A stretch of 64,000 bases of DNA from contig CAJUIV010000007.1 of NCBI GenBank assembly GCA_910586905.1, positions 9,815 to 73,814 on the forward strand, read 5' to 3'. This DNA comes from an uncultured Christensenellaceae bacterium. Lineage in GTDB: Bacteria; Bacillota; Clostridia; Christensenellales; CAG-314. The translations under genes and the position numbers were made by a program. Below are positions 61,710 through 64,000 of this stretch, piece by piece (the stretch's first letter is position 1; every line of letters starts with the position of its first letter). The notes beneath the pieces were generated by a model. It made no database searches and had not been told where the DNA came from. It saw nothing but the letters and a program-made list of their open reading frames with translations.

Positions 61710-63857
61710 TTATTCACCGTCCTTTTTAAAGGCTTTTGCTAAGTCGTCCAACCATACGTTACAGTTTGCGTCGCTTGGCATACGCAAGCCAATTTTGGAA
61801 ATATCCACCGAACCGAGTTTTACGCTGTCCGGCGAGCAGGAACGTTTGAACTGTTGGGCGAAAAATCGGCGTATAAATTTTTCCATCCATTTGTAAATTT
61901 CCGCGCCGTCGTATTTACCCGCAAAGGAAAGTTTTGCAAGTTTGTAAACTTTTTGAGGAGTAAAGCCTTTACGCACGAGCATAAACAAAAAGTAGTCGTG
62001 CAGTTCGTAAGGACCTACGGCGTTTTCCGTTACCTGAGGGCTTTTCCCGTCTTTATCGAGCGGCAGCAGTTCGGGACTGACGGGCGTAGCCAAAACGTCT
62101 GAAAGCACGCGCTTCAGTTCGCCTTTCGAGTTTTCCGCCGTGTAAGCGATAAGCTCTTTTACCAACGTTTTCGGGACGGACGCGTTGACTCCGTACATCG
62201 ACATATGGTCGCCGTTGTAAGTAGCCCAACCCAGCGCCAGTTCGGACATATCTCCCGTGCCGATAACAAGTCCGCCGCAGTCGTTAGCCAAATCCATAAG
62301 CACCTGTGTGCGTTCTCGCGCTTGGGCGTTTTCGTAAGTTACGTCGGTTTTGTCTATCGGATGACGGATATCTTCCAAATGTCTTGTAACGGCGGCGGAT
62401 ACGTCTATTTTTTCGACAGTTGCGCCTATTTCGTTTGCAAGCGCAACGGAGTTATTTAGCGTTCTTTCGGAAGTTCCGAAGCAGGGCATAGTTACCGCTA
62501 AAATATCGCTTGTGGGGCGGTTGAGCAGGTTTAACGCGCGCTTGCAGATAACAAGCGCAAGCGTGCTGTCGCTTCCGCCCGAAACGCCTATAACCAGTTT
62601 TTTCGCGTTAACGTGTTCTATACGTTTTTTAAGCCCGTAGGAAAGTATGGTAAGAGCTTTTTCGCATATATCGTTCCTTTCCTTTTTACCGCAAGGTACA
62701 AACGGCACGGGAGCGTAAACTCTTTCCGCTCCGTTTATTTTTTGGCTGAAACTTATAATTTTATAGTTGCTTTCCGTACGGCTGTGGTCGAGTTTGGCGC
62801 GTTCGTTGGCTATAAAGTCGAAGTCCGCTTCCGCTTGAGCGTAGCCGTCGGTAAACGGTTTCGCTTCCGCTAGCAATTCGCCGTTTTCGCATATCAAATT
62901 GTGCGCCGAAAAAACCGTTTGCGAAGTCGATTCGTCCATACCTGCCGAGCAGTATGCGTAAATAACGCCGCACGTAGCCGATTGAATTTCAATCATTTTT
63001 TTGCGGTATTCGCTTTTTACGATAGTTTCGTTGCTGGCGGATAAATTGAATATGGCGTTAGCGCCCATTGCCGAGTGAGTTATGGAGGGAGAATTTGCAA
63101 CCCATACGTCCTCGCATATTTCTATAGCGAAACGCACTTCCGGATAAAATTCGTTTGCAAACAGCAGCTTACTTCCGAAAGGTACTCTTTTTCCGAAAAG
63201 GCAAATTTCGCGGTTGTCGCCGTCAAACGGGGCGAATAACCGTTTTTCCATAAATTCGTTGTAGTTCGGTAGATTGACTTTGGGTACTACGCCGAGTATT
63301 TCTCCCCGATAAACTACAGCTGCGGTATTGTAAAGCTTGCCTAATTCGTCGGTAACGGGAAGTCCTACTATACAAATAATGTCGAGTTCCGCCGTTGACA
63401 GGCACAGTTTGCGTAGATTTTTAACCGCGGAAGCGCGCAGCGCTTCTTGAAAAAATAAATCTCCGCAGGTGTAACCCGTGATGCACAGTTCGGGAAAGAC
63501 GGCTATTTTAACGCCTTTTTCGTTTGCGCGCCTAGCTTCGTTTATTATTTGTTCGGTATTGTAGTCGCAATCTGCAACGCGCATCGGGGGCGAAACGCAT
63601 GCTATTTTAACCAATCCGTAGTAGTCGTTCGCCATGTTTTCTTCCCTGATTTCCGTTACGCCGTTTTTCAAATAATCGGTCGTAACGTCAAGCGCCGAGG
63701 CGAGCTTGTTTAGCTTGTCGTCCTTGATTTTTTGCACTTCGCCGTTCATAATTTTTATGACGGTACCGAGCGTCAGTCCGCTTAGTTCGGCAAGTTGTTT
63801 GAGCGTAAGCCCTTTTTGTATTTTTGCGTCGTTCAGTCTTTCTACCGTTTTGTTCAT
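61710..63857 (-). CDS. nadE: HTH-domain NAD+ synthetase (glutamine-dependent)
   Basis: A 715-residue protein. Residues 1-66 are a Cro/C1-type helix-turn-helix (TLKQLAELSGLTLGTVIKIM, then DKLNKLASALDVTTDYLKNG). Residues 76 to about 370 are the glutaminase (nitrilase-like) domain with Glu 123 (FPELCITGY), Lys (PKVNLPNY) and Cys (EICEDVW), and the C-terminal half is the NAD synthetase with P-loop SGGSDSTLA. It makes NAD from deamido-NAD and glutamine. Standard enzymes begin at the segment starting MANDYYG (ATG 63635), which has AGGGA seven bases upstream, so a second, HTH-free form is possible. AAAGGACG precedes ATG 63857. trmB follows. Confidence 0.93.
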   Translation of the reverse strand: MNKTVERLNDAKIQKGLTLKQLAELSGLTLGTVIKIMNGEVQKIKDDKLNKLASALDVTTDYLKNGVTEIREENMANDYYGLVKIACVSPPMRVADCDYNTEQIINEARRANEKGVKIAVFPELCITGYTCGDLFFQEALRASAVKNLRKLCLSTAELDIICIVGLPVTDELGKLYNTAAVVYRGEILGVVPKVNLPNYNEFMEKRLFAPFDGDNREICLFGKRVPFGSKLLFANEFYPEVRFAIEICEDVWVANSPSITHSAMGANAIFNLSASNETIVKSEYRKKMIEIQSATCGVIYAYCSAGMDESTSQTVFSAHNLICENGELLAEAKPFTDGYAQAEADFDFIANERAKLDHSRTESNYKIISFSQKINGAERVYAPVPFVPCGKKERNDICEKALTILSYGLKKRIEHVNAKKLVIGVSGGSDSTLALVICKRALNLLNRPTSDILAVTMPCFGTSERTLNNSVALANEIGATVEKIDVSAAVTRHLEDIRHPIDKTDVTYENAQARERTQVLMDLANDCGGLVIGTGDMSELALGWATYNGDHMSMYGVNASVPKTLVKELIAYTAENSKGELKRVLSDVLATPVSPELLPLDKDGKSPQVTENAVGPYELHDYFLFMLVRKGFTPQKVYKLAKLSFAGKYDGAEIYKWMEKFIRRFFAQQFKRSCSPDSVKLGSVDISKIGLRMPSDANCNVWLDDLAKAFKKDGE

Positions 63858-63885
63858 AGTCGTCCTTTATTCTTTGATTTTTGAG

Positions 63886-63904
63886 AGCGTTTAGTTAATA
63901 CGCT
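63886..63904. promoter_or_regulatory. Dyad overlapping the nadE -10 box
   Basis: AGCGTTTAGTTAATACGCT has perfect five-base arms (AGCGT/ACGCT). It covers the minus-strand -10 TATTAA (63900-63895). It contains TTTAGTTAATA, shared with Xre operator copy 2. A further AGCGT half-site lies near 63937. Confidence 0.55.
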
Positions 63905-63922
63905 TGCATATAGTTGCGTCAA
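63895..63922 (-). promoter_or_regulatory. Promoter of nadE-trmB
   Basis: Minus strand TTGACG (63922-63917), 16 bases, TATTAA (63900-63895), about 38 bases before ATG 63857. Beyond 63940 the sequence is very AT-rich to the window end. Confidence 0.6.
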
Positions 63923-64000
63923 CAAAAATTTTAAAAAGCGTTATATATTAAATATTTTAAGAAATTACTACAATATTTTACCATATTTTAAAATTTTAGC

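Overview
The window looks like a chromosomal segment of an uncultured, probably gut-associated Clostridia member (Bacillota). The evidence is Gram-positive-style lipoproteins and C-terminal membrane-anchored surface proteins, AGGAGG ribosome binding sites, TTGACA-N17-TATAAT promoters, many intrinsic terminators, a greA-lysS pair, a DUF4364 protein and an Opp-type ABC system. The lineage is inferred from gene content, not from a marker search. I saw no rRNA genes, CRISPR array, insertion sequence or complete prophage.

Layout. 0-3.6 kb: ferrous iron uptake operon (two FeoA-domain genes, feoB, a small Cys-rich partner). 3.8-9.8 kb: a large anchored surface protein, a coiled-coil protein, a DUF5131 protein, a DUF308 membrane protein, a small lipoprotein and a flavodoxin-fold reductase. 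9.9-27.5 kb: a sugar-polymer locus with one cytoplasmic and two lipoprotein GH32-like enzymes, a complete Opp/Dpp-family transporter (binding protein, two permeases, two ATPases), a 978-residue surface protein, a LacI regulator and a xylulokinase-like FGGY kinase. Two matching LacI-type palindromes lie upstream of the first gene. The likely scheme is hydrolysis of a fructan-like polymer at the cell surface, import of oligosaccharides, internal cleavage, then phosphorylation.

27.6-41.3 kb: membrane protein, tRNA-Gly(CCC), MTA/SAH nucleosidase, phosphoesterase, greA-lysS, a FucI-like gene, tRNA-Leu(AAG), DUF4364, cysE, degV and three decayed genes. 41.4-59.4 kb: mostly housekeeping (pgi, hisS, P-type ATPase, ABC-F, SDR, two alpha/beta hydrolases, M3 peptidase, nagB and a type IIA topoisomerase pair).

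59.6-64 kb is the most unusual part. It has three small Xre regulators, one split at a canonical -1 slippery heptamer, with a repeated 16-bp operator. It also has a promoter-to-terminator small RNA I could not assign to a family, trmB, and a glutamine-dependent NAD synthetase carrying an N-terminal Xre-type DNA-binding domain. A palindrome overlaps the -10 box of that last gene, suggesting an NadR-like self-regulating NAD enzyme built from a different catalytic domain.
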